Assembly: GCA_003339415.1 (NCBI GenBank)
Contig: PDHQ01000042.1
Span: 62,001-126,000 of the forward strand
From: Ophiocordyceps camponoti-saundersi (nom. inval.)
Taxonomy: Eukaryota > Ascomycota > Sordariomycetes > Hypocreales > Ophiocordycipitaceae
Reading direction: 5' to 3'
Length of the DNA: 64,000 nt
Of this stretch, positions 1-11,051 are shown piece after piece. The translations under genes and the position numbers were made by a program. The notes beneath the pieces are model-generated. The model had not been told where the DNA came from. It made no database searches and saw nothing but the letters and a program-made list of their open reading frames with translations. Position 1 is the first letter of the stretch. Every line of letters begins with the position of its first letter.

Positions 1-1170
1 AGCCTTGGAGGTGATAGTACCTATGCGAATGAAGAAGCCCTGCCTACCACCTCTATCCGTGCTATGTGTGTACATACATATATGGTATGTTGTGTCAATA
101 GTAACTCGTGGTGCTCACTACCTAGGTACCTACCTAGGTAGGTACCTCGGTGTAGATCGGTGGAGAGATGACGCTAGCAAGGTAAGTTCAGTAACTACCT
201 CTGACCGAACTCACACCGCGAACTGCCAGCGAACAATGATTTCCGTTGCTCGTTCTGAGTAAAGACCATCTTCCACCGAAACGCGTACTTGGCCTTGAGC
301 CGGTTCAGCTTAGAGTAGGCGAGGGAAACCCATATAAGACAACAAAGACCTCCCGTCCGTCCGTCCATCCAGCAGAGGCATATGTACATATCTTGAGGCA
401 ATCCCGGTCATGTTATTGAAATTCTCTAATTATCCAGTCACTTGATTCATTCTCAAGCAGATAATAAAAGTCTTCCTTGTCTTTATTGGAGAGAAGCGCG
501 TCATCAACGAGACAAGGTCTGACCCTTTACTTACGTTTTAGCCTATCTGTTGAGAGTTTGATGCTGCCATATGTCACTCCAGACTTTGTTGTCTCACACC
601 ACTGATACATGCAGCTTTTCACAGCTTGCTATACCAGGCAACATAATTTTCATGTCTTTTCCATGTTGACACTTGTCGCGCGTTTATCGCTGATCCTTGC
701 CATGTTGAACTTGGGACCGCTTCATATTCGTCTTCAATGTCATCAGATGTTCACAAGCAATTGCATGGGATAGACATTTGGTTTTGAATGCTGGCTATCG
801 TAACCATGTATGCACAGTTTACCGAGTAGGTAGCCAAGTTTCGGGGGACCTTACCCTCGTGGACAGGTCGGTAGGCAGCCATCTACCGGACCGTCACATC
901 GCATAGACAAGAATCAACGATGAGACCAAGGCAGAAAATCAGCTTTTGGATTTGTTTCCCAGATGGTATGGTCAGCAACTGATGGACAAACTGGGACTGA
1001 ATGCGGAGTCAAGGGGTCTTTCCTTAGCCATCATCATAATCATCATCATCATCCGAGAACTGTTCTCTCCCGCAATTCGTGATGAAGCCCCAACAAGCTT
1101 GAGTCTGCATAGCCTAGCATCCGTCATGGTCAGTCAAGGTAGATGTGCCATGAACGAGGGCACCGCTCAC
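1..1170. other. intergenic, no supported gene
   Basis: No convincing coding frame is seen; open frames are short and begin at non-ATG codons. The stretch holds an imperfect palindrome of CCTA/GGTA units at about 119-150 and a short CAT-rich run at about 1028-1052. Similar GGTAGGTA palindromes recur in other spacers of this window. Confidence 0.6.
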
Positions 1171-1680
1171 CTAGGAGTTACTCCACCTAACGCATTCTTC
1201 GACGCAGCAGATGCGTTTGAACCTCTTTGAGATCCAGTCGCGCTTCTTGCGCCTGTTGGGGTCGGGTCTCTTGCGCCTGAGGGCCCATCCGATGGGACAC
1301 CACCTAACCGATCGCACATGCTCCCATCCTTCGCATTGCGGACAATCGATCTCGCTGCGAATCACCTCGACTTGAACGCCCTCGCATGGCTTGGCGTAGC
1401 ACTCGGTCACGCCTCTCAAGACGGTGTGTTCACACAAGTATTTGACTTCCGTTCGCAGACACATGGATTCGCGGCACTGGGGTTTTTGTTTGTAAGCGAA
1501 TATATCGTGTGCTGGAGTTCGTGGGATTTTTACTGGTGACGGATGGTGGTCTTCTCCTTCTTTGAGCTGGAAGTCAAGGGGGCCATCAATGTTTGCTTCG
1601 CTACTGGCCTCGAGGCTTTGTGCTGCACCGAGAGCGCTGAGAGCACTGAGAGCCTCGCTTACTAGCCGCCAGCTGCTCAC
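1171..1680 (-). CDS. Cys-rich small protein, 5' end incomplete
   Basis: An open frame of about 169 codons ends at 1171. Its C-terminal half is rich in cysteines in pairs (CEHT, TECYAKPC, DCPQC, RWCP, RICCVEEC) and ends in a strongly basic stretch. Such spacing suggests metal binding or disulfides, but I do not recognise a named family. There is no in-frame ATG near the 5' end: the frame opens at a GTG, and the first in-frame ATG lies well inside. The true start is therefore probably on an upstream exon, perhaps the ATG at 1733 joined across one of the GTGAG donors near 1697 or 1679. No signal peptide is visible. The upstream neighbour is the divergently transcribed KH-domain gene. Coding status is moderately supported by composition and cysteine pattern only. 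Confidence 0.45.
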   Translation of the reverse strand: MSSWRLVSEALSALSALGAAQSLEASSEANIDGPLDFQLKEGEDHHPSPVKIPRTPAHDIFAYKQKPQCRESMCLRTEVKYLCEHTVLRGVTECYAKPCEGVQVEVIRSEIDCPQCEGWEHVRSVRWCPIGWALRRKRPDPNRRKKRDWISKRFKRICCVEECVRWSNS

Positions 1681-1733
1681 CTGACTGGCCGACTCACCGA
1701 ACTACCAAAACTGACGCGATGACGCGAATCCAT

Positions 1734-2159
1734 CGCGCGTCACGTGCCGATCTTGTCGGCCTACTGTTATTCCGACCAGCCTCCCTGCACCTCACAAAAA
1801 AATGGGCAGTTATCCCTCGACTATCGCATCTCTCGTCCATCTCCCACCCAACAGCTGTTCGCCTTTGTTGTCCAGCTGCAATCCAGGCTTGCGCCATCTT
1901 CCCAGTCATTGGTACTCGCATTATCCAACGTCGCGTCTGCCACGTCGAGTCAGAAGCCTGTGTCTTGCAAGCCTCGACGAACCCCGAGCCTGATCGCATT
2001 CCTCTCCCTGTTTCCATACATATCCTCACCGCCTCGCGACCTCGACGAAAGCCACAAGCTGGCGTCCTTTCCCCTCGGCTTTGTTGGCGACGAAGACGGC
2101 AAAAACGTATACTTGTCTAACCGACTTGGAGACCGGCGCTGGTCTCTTCTGGAGACCAA
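1734..2159. promoter_or_regulatory. divergent spacer before KH gene
   Basis: This pyrimidine-rich stretch lies between the minus-strand Cys-rich frame and the plus-strand KH gene, and probably holds both promoters and the 5' leader of the KH gene. No specific site is assigned. Confidence 0.4.
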
Positions 2160-3939
2160 ATGGCGGAATCACAGCACGATATACAAAGCATCCTGGCAGC
2201 GCTAGGTGAGATGACCAAAACTTGCGATTCCCCTACTTCAGCTGACTCTTTATATTCAGCGTCTCAGCGGCCGCCTCCTCCAGCCAGCGGCCAAACACCC
2301 ACAGGCCCCCCTGGCCATGGCTATCCAACGCCTGCCTCGTCGACGCAGCCGGGTGGCTATCAGCCGCCACTTCCTTCTGCCGGCGCGCCTCCATACGGCG
2401 CTCCGGCCCACTCTCTCCCTGCGCCTGCGGCCAGCGGAAATGTCGACCTGAGCGCCATTCGACCTGTAACTTCGGGTACGATGAACTTCGATGACGTCGG
2501 TTCCAAGGGGAGGACTTTCGCCCCCGACAAAGCTGGTGCCTCGTGTGACCGACAGCTCGTTTACGGCGCCGATACCAGGAACAATGATCGCTCCTACCGG
2601 CGGTCGAGGTCTCGGTCTCCACGAGCCGAGTATGGTCGGGACTACGGACGCGAACGCTCGTATTCGCCTCCTCCGCGCGGCCGGCCCTTCTCACCTCGAG
2701 GCGGTAATGGTCGTCAGCGATCGCCCTTGCGAGCGGGAGACGATAACTCTGAAACGATCCAAATAGAATCCAGCCTCGTTGGGCTGATAATTGGTCGTCA
2801 GGGTGAAAATCTTCGTCGCATAGAGACCGACTCCAAATGTCGCGTCCAGTTCCTGGCAGCCACCGACGGTGTTCCCTTCAGGCAGTGTAGAGTCTCTGGT
2901 CCACGTCAACGCCGCGCCGAAGTCAAGGCTGCGATCAACCGCATCATTGATGATAGCGGGATGGGCGCACTGAACCGACCCCCAGACAAGTCGAGAGACC
3001 AGAACCGTGGCGGAACCGCGTCGCTGCGGGACGGCGAAGACCACATGCAAATCATGGTACCAGATCGAACGGTGGGACTCATCATAGGTCGTGGGGGAGA
3101 GACGATTCGCGACCTGCAGGAGAGATCGGGCTGTCACATCAACATCGTCGGCGAGTCCAAGAGTGTCAACGGCCTGCGGCCTGTCAACCTGATCGGGACC
3201 GTCGATGCGGCGACCCGAGCCAAGGACTTTATCATGGAGATTGTCGACAGCGACACTCGAGGCGATGGCCCTGCTGTCAAGAAGGCCCCAGCCACCGGCC
3301 GAACCGAGGCGCCGCCAAGGGAGGTGGGTGGAGGAGGGCAGGATAAGATTAACGATGTCATCTACGTGCCGTCTGATGCCGTGGGCATGATAATCGGCAA
3401 GGGAGGCGAGACGATTCGCGACATGCAGAACAGCACCGGATGCAAGATTAACGTGGCCCCGTCGTCCGGGCCCGGTGAGGTGCAGCGGGAGATTGGCCTG
3501 ATCGGTACGCGCGATAGTATCGCTCGTGCCAAGCAGGGTATCGATGAGAAGGTGGACGCGGTGGTAAGTTTGCCCGCAGGCCCTGGTTTTGCAACTTGTG
3601 TGTGCTGATCCTTGTTTTTCGTCGCAGAGACAGAAGGGTGGCGGCGGCGGCGGTGGCGGTGGCCGGAACCGCGGACAGCCCGACATGGATCGAGCTGCCT
3701 ACGCGCAGAACCCGTCGACTAACCAAGCAGCTGGCGATTCGTCCGACCCCTACGCCCAGTGTGAGTGGTGGCGCCAGCAGTGGCGGAGTCTTACTGACCC
3801 GACTTTTCCAGACGGCGGATACCAAAACTACGTGGCGCTCTGGTATCAGTCGTTGATGTACCAGCAGCAACAGCAGCAGCAACAGCAGCAAGGCGGACAA
3901 GGAGCGTCCGCCGGAGCGCCAGCCCCGGGCGCCCAGTGA
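2160..3939 (+). CDS. triple KH-domain RNA-binding protein
   Basis: Exons 2160-2205, 2260-3563, 3628-3760 and 3812-3939 give 536 residues. Three KH domains are clear from their GxxG loops: IIGRQGE (KH1, about residues 180-245), IIGRGGE (KH2, about 277-342) and IIGKGGE (KH3, about 380-445). A Pro-rich N terminus and an RS-like Arg/Ser segment precede KH1. A Gly-rich segment follows KH3, and the protein ends in a short aromatic motif and a poly-Gln run. This is the fungal relative of the FUBP/KSRP-type single-strand nucleic-acid binders, expected to act on mRNA in nucleus and cytoplasm. The first intron (54 nt) and the third (51 nt) are multiples of three without stops, so retention would stay in frame. 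The start is the ATG giving the conserved short N-terminal helix (DIQSILAAL). Confidence 0.9.
3859..3892 (+). repeat. CAG repeat coding poly-Gln
   Basis: A CAG/CAA run near the 3' end of the KH gene encodes about ten glutamines. Mixed CAG and CAA codons suggest a selected or moderately stable tract. Confidence 0.85.
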
Positions 3940-5670
3940 CCTATCGGCCCACCCCCTTACCCCTTACCCCGTCGTGAGACGACGTGACGTTGAAGGAGCC
4001 CGGTTTCGCAGTCCAGGCGGACCGAGCATCCATCCGAGATGCCTTGACTTGACTGATGCTGCCTCGTGGCGCAAGCCCACCCATCGCATGACGTCTTTGA
4101 TGGTGCCCACGACTGTACATTTGTTTCTCGTCGTCTCACCCTCTTCCCCTCTGATGATCGTATACCCCCCTCCCCCTTCCTCGTCGTCGTCCGCGTCGTT
4201 GTCTTCCCGTCTCATTTCTTTCTCTTCTTTTCTTTTCTTGCCTCGGGCCGCCAAGGGTGCATGACCGGCCGACCAAGTCTGACTGACGTTTTTGCCATGC
4301 TTTTGCCTCTACTTCCCATGATTGGGCATGTCTACTCGCGGGGTCTTTGCATGCGACCAGGGAGGGACATGGCGGCGTCCGCAGTGGGCGTTGCCGTGCG
4401 TCTTCTGACATGCCATTCCGTATAGATGATGCGACGATGCTCTGGCCACGAGGGGACCGTGATGCTATGGAAACGCCTTCTTACTAACTAGGTACCTAAT
4501 AATAAGGGGAGGGGAGAAAGACAGAAGGGGATTTGTGGTGTGTGTGTGTGTGAATGTGGTATCCGTATGTATGTATGATAGGCGAAGGACACCAAGACCT
4601 ACCTACTTACCCGTCTACCTATGTAGGTAGGTCTACAAATAATGCCTACCAACCTACCAAGGTCGGCATCTCGGTAAAGAAACGCGTCCCATGGGGTTAT
4701 AAGGGTTATAAGGGTTACAAGGGTGATGGCGAATGTCGTATACTGCAACCGTATCCATCCGTATTATATGGTAGGCCTCTCTCCCCATACCGGCCTATAG
4801 GCTGCGGGCTATATGACAATAAGAGGGGGTAATATCAGAAGATGGCAAGGATGGCACTCCGTACGCATGCAGACGGCGCACACGGTGCTGTTTTTATCCC
4901 TTTCCCTCACTTTTCGCGCAACAGCTTCTGCCATTTGCACATCCTCGGTCCCATCACCTTCGTTCTCTCTCATCTTGATCGCTTGGGAATTCAGAAGACG
5001 TTGATTGCTTCTCGGTATCAAACAACGTGTTATCTCCCGATATGGCTTATTATTAAGCAGCAACGTGAGCTCTACTGACTTCTCTGTCCGTCTGTCCGTC
5101 TGGTTGTCTTCCGCTGACGACGGTGCCGGCAGCGGTCGAAGACGAAGACAGAGAGGAAGAGAGAGAGAGAGAGAGAGAAAGAGAAAGACAGACATTAAGG
5201 AGAGAGAAGGAAGGATAGGCCAAGGGAGAAAAACAAAACACCACAGAAACGGATCAAAAAAAGATCGGAAACAAAACACAAAGGAGTGTCATCCGCGCCG
5301 GCCGTGCGCGACGTCGGACCTCGTACATGCGAAACTACAGGCCTACCTACTATCTCGTGCAGCGACAATTCGGGGCTTAAGGCGCGAGGGCATCGCCAAG
5401 CACTCACCGGCGATAGGTAGGTAGCCAATCTACCATCTGTCCCGACTCCCCGACATGCCTGGCGCCTGGCCATCGCATCTGTCTTGCACCCATCCGGCCG
5501 CAGCTCCCCTCTACTGCTCTTCGCCTCCCCCGGAGCCAAAGTCGGCGGCCGGCCAGCCACCCTGACAGTCTGATTTCCTTTCTCTCTCTGTCAGACGCTA
5601 CTTACCTACCAGGTATCGACCCATCACACAACAGCTTGGCGTGCGAGCGTGCGTGCGTGTTTCACCGACC
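3940..5670. other. intergenic, 1.7 kb, low complexity
   Basis: This stretch contains the 3' flank of the KH gene, pyrimidine-rich DNA at about 4140-4250, a (GT)n run near 4540, GTAGGTAG palindromic units at about 4600-4635, a triple TTATAAGGG repeat near 4695-4720 and a (GA)n run near 5157-5180. No coding frame stands out on either strand. Confidence 0.55.
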
Positions 5671-5967
5671 ATGTGCCGGTTAGTCATCTTCACCGGAACC
5701 TGCACCCGTTGCGGCGAGGAGCAAACGTGGGACGACTTGAGCCAGCAGCTATCATGTCTCGAAGCCAAGAACAACGACGCGTTTGGCGAATGCGAGAGGG
5801 GCGTCTTTGCCGAGCAACATCAGTTTGATCAGGAGTGTGACCGTTGCGCAGAGGAAGATGAGGGTCTGGGTGATGTCGAGGACGAGCAATCGAGCCCGGC
5901 CTCCACCTCGAAGCGGCCCGCCCAGTCCGACGAGACGGAAGGCGAGCGGAAGAAGCAAAAGACTTGA
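5671..5967 (+). CDS. small conserved CxxC protein
   Basis: A single-exon frame of 98 residues starts at an ATG that opens MCRLVIFTGTCTRCGE. An upstream in-frame GTG is not used here because the N-terminal MC(R/K)LVIFTGTCTRCG block is, as I recall it, the conserved start of a small family found across filamentous ascomycetes. A CTRCG motif and four further cysteines suggest a small zinc-binding fold. The tail is acidic, then basic and Lys-rich (KKQK), compatible with nuclear entry. The function is not known. There is no signal peptide. Confidence 0.75.
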   Translation: MCRLVIFTGTCTRCGEEQTWDDLSQQLSCLEAKNNDAFGECERGVFAEQHQFDQECDRCAEEDEGLGDVEDEQSSPASTSKRPAQSDETEGERKKQKT

Positions 5968-6329
5968 TGACGATGATGCCGTCAACAGGTACACACATGC
6001 ATACCACACATACATACATGCTGTATGTACGTACGCAACTTCATGGGAAAGCCATTGAGACGAATTTCATCTGTCAAACCCGGCCGTCTCGTCGCCGTAT
6101 GCGTCGGATATGACGAGGCGAAAGAAAGAAGACGAAGAAGAACTCGAAGACGAAAGAACAAGGACGGGGATTGGATATCAATAAGATAAAAAGACAAAGA
6201 AAGGTCCGCATGTCTACTGAAGTGTGCATACGTACATACTATCTACCAACCTACCCCCCTACAACACAGACCCTGCAGCTGATAATGTGTGACACAAACC
6301 TTTGTGCACCATGCCGGGAAATGACAGCG
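5968..6329. other. short convergent spacer
   Basis: This spacer lies between two convergent genes. It has CATACATA microsatellite units at about 5995-6030, a purine-rich run at about 6115-6200, and no coding frame. Confidence 0.6.
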
Positions 6330-7121
6330 TCAGCTCGTCTCCCATGACTGTCGCACGGCTGCCCAGTATCTATCGGGATGGGCTATAGCCAAAGCCACGT
6401 GCCTCCCGTCGTTGAAGCGTTCCGTGCGGACAACAAAGCCGGCGTCGGCGGCCTTGCGGGCGTTGTCTTCGACGTCGCGATAGTCGACCACGTCATCGCC
6501 CGTGCCGTAAAGATAGGTCCGGCGACAGTCGCACATGTTGAGGGCGCGAGCGTTGCGGTTCTGAGCCGCGGGGAGGCGGCGCAGCGCGTAGTAGAGACAG
6601 GCCACGGCGATGGCGACGTGGATCAGGGGCGACGTCCACCAGGGGAGCATGGTCATGACCGCGCGATGGGTGCGGCGCCAGTGAAAATAGCCCGGGCATG
6701 AGTCCAGCAGCAGGACCAAGGCCGGTAGGGCGCCTTTGCCTTTGCCATTATCGGCACGGACCATCCGCTGGAGCTTGACGGCGTTGTCGAGGCCGCCGTT
6801 GGAGAAGATGTGGACCAGGATCCGACGACGACGGCCACTGAGCAGGGCGCGCAGCAGCGGAAGAACGGGCTTCATGTCCCTCCTCGCGAGCCAGGGAAGC
6901 CATACGTGCGACAGCGGACAGCGGACGAGCAGGATGGGCGAGGTCGGGAACAAGGCCCGGTGCTGGGCCAGGTACTTTGCAATGTGCTGGTCGCGGGCGC
7001 CCATCCACGAGAAGACGAGCACCAGGTCAGGGTCGCCGTCTGTTTGGCGTTGTTGCGGATCCCAATAGGCGACCGTTGGGCTGAGAGGTTGCATCGGCGG
7101 CGGCGACGGCGGAGCGGCCAT
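6330..7121 (-). CDS. DUF829 / PaxU-like alpha/beta hydrolase
   Basis: A single exon encodes 263 residues from an ATG. The N-terminal block (VLVFSWMGARDQHIAKY) and the nucleophile-elbow-like HIFSNGGLDN motif are typical of the DUF829 family (TMEM53 in animals, PaxU in indole-diterpene clusters of Penicillium). The block LLLDSCPGYF follows, and a terminal RHV histidine could complete a Ser-Asp-His triad. A hydrophobic segment at about residues 166-186 may be a membrane anchor. No prenyltransferase, cyclase or P450 gene lies nearby, so there is no sign of an indole-diterpene cluster. The family is widespread in fungi as a stand-alone gene, and the substrate is unknown. Confidence 0.85.
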   Translation of the reverse strand: MAAPPSPPPMQPLSPTVAYWDPQQRQTDGDPDLVLVFSWMGARDQHIAKYLAQHRALFPTSPILLVRCPLSHVWLPWLARRDMKPVLPLLRALLSGRRRRILVHIFSNGGLDNAVKLQRMVRADNGKGKGALPALVLLLDSCPGYFHWRRTHRAVMTMLPWWTSPLIHVAIAVACLYYALRRLPAAQNRNARALNMCDCRRTYLYGTGDDVVDYRDVEDNARKAADAGFVVRTERFNDGRHVALAIAHPDRYWAAVRQSWETS

Positions 7122-7482
7122 GGCTCCTAGACTGACGGGAGGAGATTCTTGTGGAACACGATGGGGGGAAAAGGGGGGGATTTAATGAGAACAAGGAGTT
7201 TCGCTGGGCAGCGTCACATCCGGATCGTCACACTTTCTCGATCCTTATGTGAGGCGGTATGTATGTATGTAAGTCTTTGTCTTTCGGTGAACCGGTCAAC
7301 ACGTGCCGAGGTTGGCCGGCTCCTTTTTCCCCCCCCTCCGCGGCGCGCCACCGGCTCTGACCCCGAGCGGAGGCGGGGCAACTCGGATCGGAGCTCCGTT
7401 CGGAAGACTTGTTTTGTGCCGACCTGTCTCTCACTTAGTCTCAGATGGAACACAAGGTCTGGAACGGCCTTGTAAGAGGAGA

Positions 7483-7525
<43 letters not shown>

Positions 7526-7954
7526 TCTTCCGGCCGAGGCAAACACGTTCTTGGTGTCACGACTCTACAGTTTGAAGAAGCGACTGACCGGGACTGATGT
7601 AGGACGAGACGGCAGGCCAGATCATCTCGGTAATGGATTGCGTTTGCTCTCGCTTGCTGGGCTCTTTTCCCCAATGGACGAGAAGCTCATCCTATGGAAT
7701 TGTTTTGCTCATGAGCTGATGAGGCCGGCTGCTTGCCTTGGTAGGCAAACTGTGGGCAATATCGTCATGTGGTCGATGGATGCTGGCCGTCCTCGACGAC
7801 GGCATAAACTGCGCTGTTCTTCTTCTCTTGGGCCGTATGGCAGGACTCGTCGACTGAAGACAGAAGCCATCCTCGAATCGCTCTCCTTCTTCAGTTTCCC
7901 TTTAGCCCCCTTTCTTCACCTCGAGACTCTGCCGTTTCCCCGTCTTGTATCGAC
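7122..7954. other. divergent spacer with (CT)n
   Basis: This is the promoter region between the DUF829 gene (minus) and the aspartic protease (plus). It holds a (CT)n run at about 7483-7519. The final 60 bases before the protease ATG are pyrimidine-rich, as expected for a fungal leader. No coding frame is convincing. Confidence 0.55.
7483..7519. repeat. (CT)n microsatellite
   Basis: A nearly pure CT dinucleotide run of about 36 bases in the spacer upstream of the aspartic protease. Confidence 0.9.
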
Positions 7955-8149
7955 ATGATCAAGATGACGCGCTCTTTGCTGGCCCTCCTGGGAGGGGCCG
8001 TGATCCTAGCCTGGGCTTCTACACTGGATCTCAGCCAGCCTCTTCACGGATTGAAGCTGCAGCAGATCAAAGCGACTAGAGAGGCCACGACCGACCGGAC
8101 GGCGCCTCACTACTCGCGCCTTCAACAAGTCCGGACCAACAGACTGCAC

Positions 8150-8183
<34 letters not shown>

Positions 8184-9532
8184 TCCACCGGGCCCTTACC
8201 GCGCACGCTCCCCCCTCGCGGCACGAGCACAGCTGGCAAAACGTCAGCAAGGCCGGCGCCTACTCTACGCAGTACGCCATCCAATGCGGCTGGGACGGCA
8301 CCCCCGTCTGGCTCCTCCTCGACACGGGGAGCGCCGACACGTGGGCGGTGCGATCCGACTTTTACTGCGAGGACGGCATGGGAGGCGAGGTCGGCTGCGG
8401 CTTCGGCTGGCCTCTCATCGACGGCTTCGGCGGCGGAGCCATCGCCGACCTGCACTTTTCCCTCAAGTACGGCTCGGGCGAAAAGGTTCGCGGTCCGATG
8501 GGCTACAGCGACCTCACGTGCGGCGACGTCACCGTCCTGGAGCAGCAGGTCGGCCTCGCCAACTACACGTACTGGCACGGGAACAACTTGACTGTCGGCA
8601 TATTGGGGCTGGCCTACCCTTCCATCACGAGCGCGTTTTACGGAGACATTGGAGCCGAGGCGCCGTGGAACGCCATCTCGTACACGCCTTTCCTGACCAG
8701 CGCCATCGTCCAGGGCGCCATGGACCCGGTCTTTAGCGTCGCTCTCGTCAAGAACTCTTCTGACGGTATCATTGCTTGGGGGGGACTGCCGCCGGGAGAA
8801 TGGCAGAGGGGACGGTTCGCGACGACGGACCTCATCATTGTGAGTTGAATGATCTTGTGTCGTGAGCATCTTGGAAAGGAAGAAAAAAGGGGAGTTTGAG
8901 ATGGTTAGGGGGACATGTCATCGCCGGCTGACGCACAATCGGTAGGCGAATCTCATCGATCAGGCTGAGACGTCGTGGCGATACTCTTTCTATACCATCA
9001 TCCCGGACGGGTTCCGATGGGGTCAGACGACGGACACGACCAAGTTTCCGTATATCATCGACACGGGCACGACGATGAACTACCTCGCTCCCCGTATGTG
9101 TTTTTTTTTTCCCCATCTCCTTCTTTCTCTCTTCCTTATCAAGACTTCTTTCTTTCTTTCTTCCATATCAAGACGAGAGAAGGGAGAGAATGAGCGAGCT
9201 GACTCGACGACCTTGATAAACGTGTAGCCCTGGCCGAGGCCATCGCCAACGCCTTCCAGCCGCGAGCCGTTTACCTTTACCAATGGGGATCGTATTTCGC
9301 GCCGTGCCACGCGGTGCCGCCTCAGCTTTCCATCATCATTTCCGGCGTCGAGTTCTCCATCAACGCGGCCGACCTCATGTATCAGGACATGAAGGATCCT
9401 CTGACGGGATACTGCGCCGTTGCCATTGCTAGCGGAGGATCTGGGCCGTATATCTTGGGGGATGTGTTTCTGCAGAATGTGGTGGCTGTGTTTGATGTTG
9501 GGGCGGCGCAGATGCGCTTTTACTCGCGATGA
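7955..9532 (+). CDS. secreted pepsin-type aspartic protease
   Basis: Exons 7955-8839, 8946-9093 and 9228-9532 encode 445 residues. An N-terminal signal peptide (about residues 1-22) is followed by a propeptide that contains an 11-residue Thr run. The two catalytic aspartates of family A1 lie in LLLDTGSADTW (D123) and IIDTGTTMNY (D334). A flap-like tyrosine sits in KYGSGE (Y172). The C terminus (YILGDVFLQNVVAVFDV) is the classic A1 ending. Two Asn glycosylation sequons are visible near NYTYW and NNLTV. It should act outside the cell, probably in protein degradation. The second catalytic site lies on the second exon, so calling only the first exon would yield an inactive half-enzyme. No other protease gene is adjacent. 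Confidence 0.9.
8150..8182 (+). repeat. (ACG)n coding poly-Thr
   Basis: An uninterrupted ACG trinucleotide run encodes about eleven threonines in the protease propeptide. All codons are the same, which is typical of a recently expanded, length-variable tract. Confidence 0.9.
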
Positions 9533-11051
9533 AGGGGGATGAAGGGGGGGGGGGGGGGTTTGTTAGTGTAATTATATGGATGGATGGATGAGGTTGGAGG
9601 GGAGGGAATTCGGTCTGATGGGACTAGCCATGATGGGATTATTCTGACGGAAACGAGATCCTCCTGATTGATTGAGTTGCAGTCCTTTTGAGTTGGAACG
9701 TAGTAGTCCGCTGTTGGGAGGAGGTTACTTGCTTGCTTTTGCCATGGTGGTGCTTGTCATGGGCGGTAACGGCCGTGGTGGCTACCTATGCTGGTGATGG
9801 GGCTTCTCGACTATCTATCTACCTACCTAAGTGCAGTGATTTATACATACATGGGTAGACATGTACGGATCGTAGGTAGGTTAGGAAGAGGCAAAGCGAT
9901 GGTCACTGATCATGAGAAATCCAGGACGCTGAAATCCAGGACTCCCCTCCCCGCGTCCGCGCTACTACTGACTAATCTATCCGTAGGCAGTGGACAGTTG
10001 CCCCCCTATCAGTATCACTGCCACTTCTAGCAGGATTCCAGTAGCCTGTAGGTATCCGTACAGTGGCTGCCACCCCCCCCCCCCCCCTAAGGGATGAAGG
10101 GAGACTGACGGTCAACAAAAAGCAACCTCAACTTGACAACCGCCTATCACCTACTTGCAGGTACGGGAGACTCAACGACGCGACCAACCTATCCCATCCC
10201 TCTCCCACACACACACACACGCGCGCGCGCGTACACAAACCTCTCTCTCTCTCTCTCCCACCCGCTGCTACCGAATGCGCATCTCCCGCACCATACGGAT
10301 ATAACCCCCCTCTTCGGCTCACGATGACGACGGGCGTCGCAGCCGGGTCGCCCACGCCTAGGGATTCGCCTAGGGATTCTCCCTTGGGCCGGACGAGAGG
10401 CAATACTTGGAGTTTTAGCAAGGTGATTGATTCTTGTGCTCTATTTCTCTTGTCCACGGTATTTCTCTTGTCCACGGATTATCATCATCATCATCGTTCA
10501 TCACCATCATCATCATCATCGTCATACGTGTATGTACGTGTCGTACGAATATGCGCAGACATACATACATACCTACATACAGACAGACACCAAAAACATG
10601 CCTACCTACCTACCTACTACTACCTGCATACATCATCACACACATGGGACATGCCGCATTCTCTGCCAAGGCCGCAGCTATCCTCATCCCTGCGTCAGAA
10701 CACACTCCTGTTCTGGCTGCATGCCCCCCCCCGCTGCTAGGCGGTTCTCTTGTTTAGCGCCCGTTGGTCGGGCAAGCTCTAGGCCCCGAGCAGCCTCACG
10801 TACCCATCGCTTCTCCCTCTCCCTCTGTCGTTCGCTTTCTCACTTTCACACACACACACACACACACTCTTGCGCTGTCTCTTCTGGACCTCTGTCTCTT
10901 CTCGGACCGCTATTAATCCCGACCTACCTTGCCTGTTATTGCTCCTCCTTTTCTAGCTGCCCCTCCTCCCCCTTTCCTCCCACCACCCCCCCCTCTCACC
11001 CCGATATGCCATCATCACGCCTCGGATGGTCGAGCATGCCAACTCGTCGCG
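9533..11051. other. intergenic, 1.5 kb, microsatellite-rich
   Basis: This stretch holds poly-G near 9546-9558, CTATCTAC/TAGGTAGG units near 9810-9885, poly-C near 10072-10087, CA/CG/CT runs near 10206-10258, CAT and CATA runs near 10480-10620 and (CA)n near 10849-10867. The last 300 bases are pyrimidine-rich and probably form the leader of the phosphofructokinase-2 gene. No coding frame is supported. Confidence 0.55.

Noticed and set aside
2233..3900. Large minus-strand frames opposite the KH gene
   Set aside because: Shadows of a GC-rich coding region; the KH motifs prove the plus strand.
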